Shown one piece after another: positions 61,668 through 64,000 of a stretch of 64,000 bases of DNA. Made by a program: the position numbers and the translations under genes. The notes beneath the pieces were generated by a model. That model had not been told where the DNA came from and ran no database searches. It worked only from the letters and a program-made list of their open reading frames with translations. Source of the DNA: Dipylidium caninum (lineage: Eukaryota; Platyhelminthes; Cestoda; Cyclophyllidea; Dipylidiidae); assembly GCA_017562135.1 (NCBI GenBank), contig QEYB01000093.1, positions 558,001-622,000 of the forward strand, given 5' to 3'. The first letter of the stretch is position 1, and each line of letters opens with the position of its first letter.

Positions 61668-64000
61668 GTAGGTCTATGCATTGCGATGGCTTGAAGACCC
61701 AGGCTTATTCAGGTGTTCTCTCGCTGCCTCTTTTTCGTCTCAGTAGAGCATAACAACGCCCTATTGCCTTTCATGATCACACTTTTAAGAGGTACATCAT
61801 GATGTCTTAATCCGATAGAAATTTTTGCCATGTTCGAGGGTAGACATGGTTTTTTTTCCCGTAATTAGACTAAAGCCCGTGCGTAAGAATGGGAGCTTAT
61901 GTACCCAACCAAGCCGTTCCATAATGGCATAATTTGCGGCTCATCTCCTCCCATCTCGGCGATAGCCCGTTTTTCCGTGTAAATAATGCATCGTGGGAGT
62001 GTGGGAGAGTTTGACTAGGAACATTAGCCTCCCCTCCTTGCTCGCGAGCACGGACATCCTCCCCCGTCCCGATTGAGGCCCCGTTTACTCAGTCATCGTA
62101 CTGCAGAGTATCACCCTACCACGACCAAACTGGTGGTCGTCTCAGAGCGGCTCTCCGCCGTACCTTGCATTCCATAGTAAACTCGTTTGTCCAAAGACCG
62201 TCTGAGCAAATATTGCACAGAAAGTACTAGTTGAGCCCTAGAGAACCGTTGTGGCACTTTTTAACAAAGTATAATGGAAACAGTTTGCCGCACAGGCTTT
62301 TTTGGTTACTGAAGGACGCTCTCGGTTGAAATAGTTGAAATTATGAAGTGGCGATTGTTGGTGGCGGAAATGATTACGAATCTGCTTGTTACATTATGGT
62401 TTCTGTGTACAGTCCGAGTCCAGTGGGAAACGGAGTAGAAATGCATGTGTGTTTTGGAGTCCATAAGTTCTCTCCAAACTGTGCTAAATGCACATTGGAC
62501 AGTTGGCGGGGAGAATATACCCATTTGGCTACTGCTATACAGGCGTGGCCGCAGGCGTGGAAGGAGGACAGCCGCCCAAACGCTCCGCCCTCCGCCGCCC
62601 TCCACAGGAGGCGAGTAAAGGCCTTGGTGAGCTCTCCACTGTCGAGGCGACACGGGGAGGACATGGGTGATGCGAGCGTTGGTCGCCTCTGGCGGACAGG
62701 AGCATGGAATTGAGTCTGAAAAGAATGCCGTGTGAGGGAAATCGCTCCCCTCCTCGCTGTGCTGCGTCCATCAGGTTGCTAAGTTGGGCCGTCGCTTGTT
62801 TACGTATCTTAGTCTGTGTTTACAGACAGTGATGCAGAGGAAGAGGAAGCGATTTTACCAAAACGCAGTATTCAAATTCGCATACAGAAGAGTGAGAAAA
62901 AGTGCCGCCGTTACCAAGTGACGTGTTTTTATTCAACGAGAATATACACCAAATAGTCTCCACGTCTCCGATAGTAAAATTGCCTTAGACACTGACTTTT
63001 TTCACAATATGTTCTTTTCTTAGCCCTGCCACGTCCGGCAGGCGCGCTGTTTCGGAAACAAACACCGCCGCCTCCAAGGTATTAATTACAGGTGCCTCTC
63101 TTGCCGTTGTTGGTGGCGCTGAATCATGACGCCGAAACGTGGTAATTACGACCTCTCTCCTTGCGAGACGAGCAAAGGACTCGGACAAACTCGAGCTCGG
63201 CCAGAGAGGCGATTGAGAAGACACAAGCATCGCTATTTTTGGCTTAGCTCCTCTCAGTGACATTTTAAATAGAAAGCGGAATCTTTCTCCACTTCGGTAA
63301 ATCGAAGGGTGTCACCCCACATGCCAATCATTCACACTTCTATGAGCTCGAGGCTGACAACCGAGGAGGACGGTTTCTCACCGGCTCTTATGCCGAATTG
63401 TAGACGGGCGGTAGAGTCGTGTTGGGTCCGCGTGGACCCTAAACTCCACCGGTTTCCACGGGTGCAGAAAGCAGGCCAACATCAGGTCCATGAGACTCTT
63501 GTGGCGCATGTCTGCCGGGCGGTAGTGAAGACTATAGAAACCTTCATGAGGTTGTGCTTTGTCACAAGCGCGGTTGATGTTAGACCACTTTCCGCGCAAA
63601 GTTCTCCAGACTCATCCTCAGGAAATCCTCTCTAGCGAATCCACTATATATCGCTACTTGGACTTGAGGAAGAAGAGTGGAAAACAGAGGGGAAGGAGCC
63701 ATTATAGAGAGAGAATGATAGATAGATTGAAAAGTTGGAGATTCATTAAAAAACTAAAGAGACATTCGAAACCTCGGCCGACTTTCGGAGGAGGGCTATT
63801 AATGAAGTACATGAAACCAACAAATTTACAACCGCTTTATCGACGACTCTACCGCCACGGGGATGGCCCCGGGAAGGACAGTTACTTATTCCTGTGAGGA
63901 ACAGTTACTGCTCGTGGAGGCATAAATTATCCTCCCTGTCCTCTGGCGACGATCATTCCTTGCTTGTGCTATCTTCAAAGTCTGCACAGTTGTAAATTTT
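61668..64000. other. EAG intron 8 running off the window
   Basis: I looked for the expected CPKDM and HLNRKVF block of the next EAG exon and did not see it on the plus strand. No other gene was recognised. Confidence 0.5.

Overview
This is a eukaryotic, intron-rich window without bacterial-style operons or RNA genes that I can recognise. The genes are metazoan: a neurotransmitter-type SLC6 transporter, an ether-a-go-go (EAG) potassium channel, a myocardin-related transcription factor (MRTF) and the mitochondrial Fe-S scaffold ISCU. The organism is an invertebrate animal. A flatworm is my best guess from gene size and intron style, but nothing here proves it. Genes were assembled by matching exon translations to family motifs and then checking splice sites and reading phase across each junction.

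Layout. (1) About 1-9.7 kb, minus strand, AT-rich: six phase-consistent exons of an MRTF-like gene with two RPEL actin-binding motifs; both gene ends are missing. (2) About 9.7-17.2 kb: no gene recognised. (3) 17.2-29.8 kb, plus strand, GC-richer: a 13-exon SLC6 Na+/Cl- symporter of the GABA/taurine/creatine branch, from a likely start codon to a stop and an AATAAA signal. It has one GC-AG intron and one unresolved junction. (4) About 29.8-37 kb: no gene proven, with a few orphan exon-like segments. (5) 37.1-38.7 kb, minus strand, AT-rich: complete three-exon ISCU, with a possible small divergent gene upstream. (6) About 40-46 kb: intergenic, ending in a CCAAT/GGCGCGCC-rich stretch before EAG. 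(7) 46.2 kb to the window end, plus strand: an EAG-type (KCNH) channel from its start codon through the PAS domain, S1-S6, pore and C-linker. The cyclic-nucleotide-binding homology domain and C-terminus must lie beyond the window.

The genes form no obvious pathway. SLC6 and EAG are plasma-membrane proteins typical of nerve and muscle, MRTF couples G-actin to SRF-dependent transcription, and ISCU is housekeeping. The most checkable oddities are a Phe at the near-invariant Leu of the SLC6 TM1 sodium-site motif, an EAG filter reading SIGFGN instead of SVGFGN, a GC-AG intron, tandem splice donors in EAG exon 1, a 22-nt frame-breaking exon-like segment in SLC6, and sharp base-composition changes along the window.
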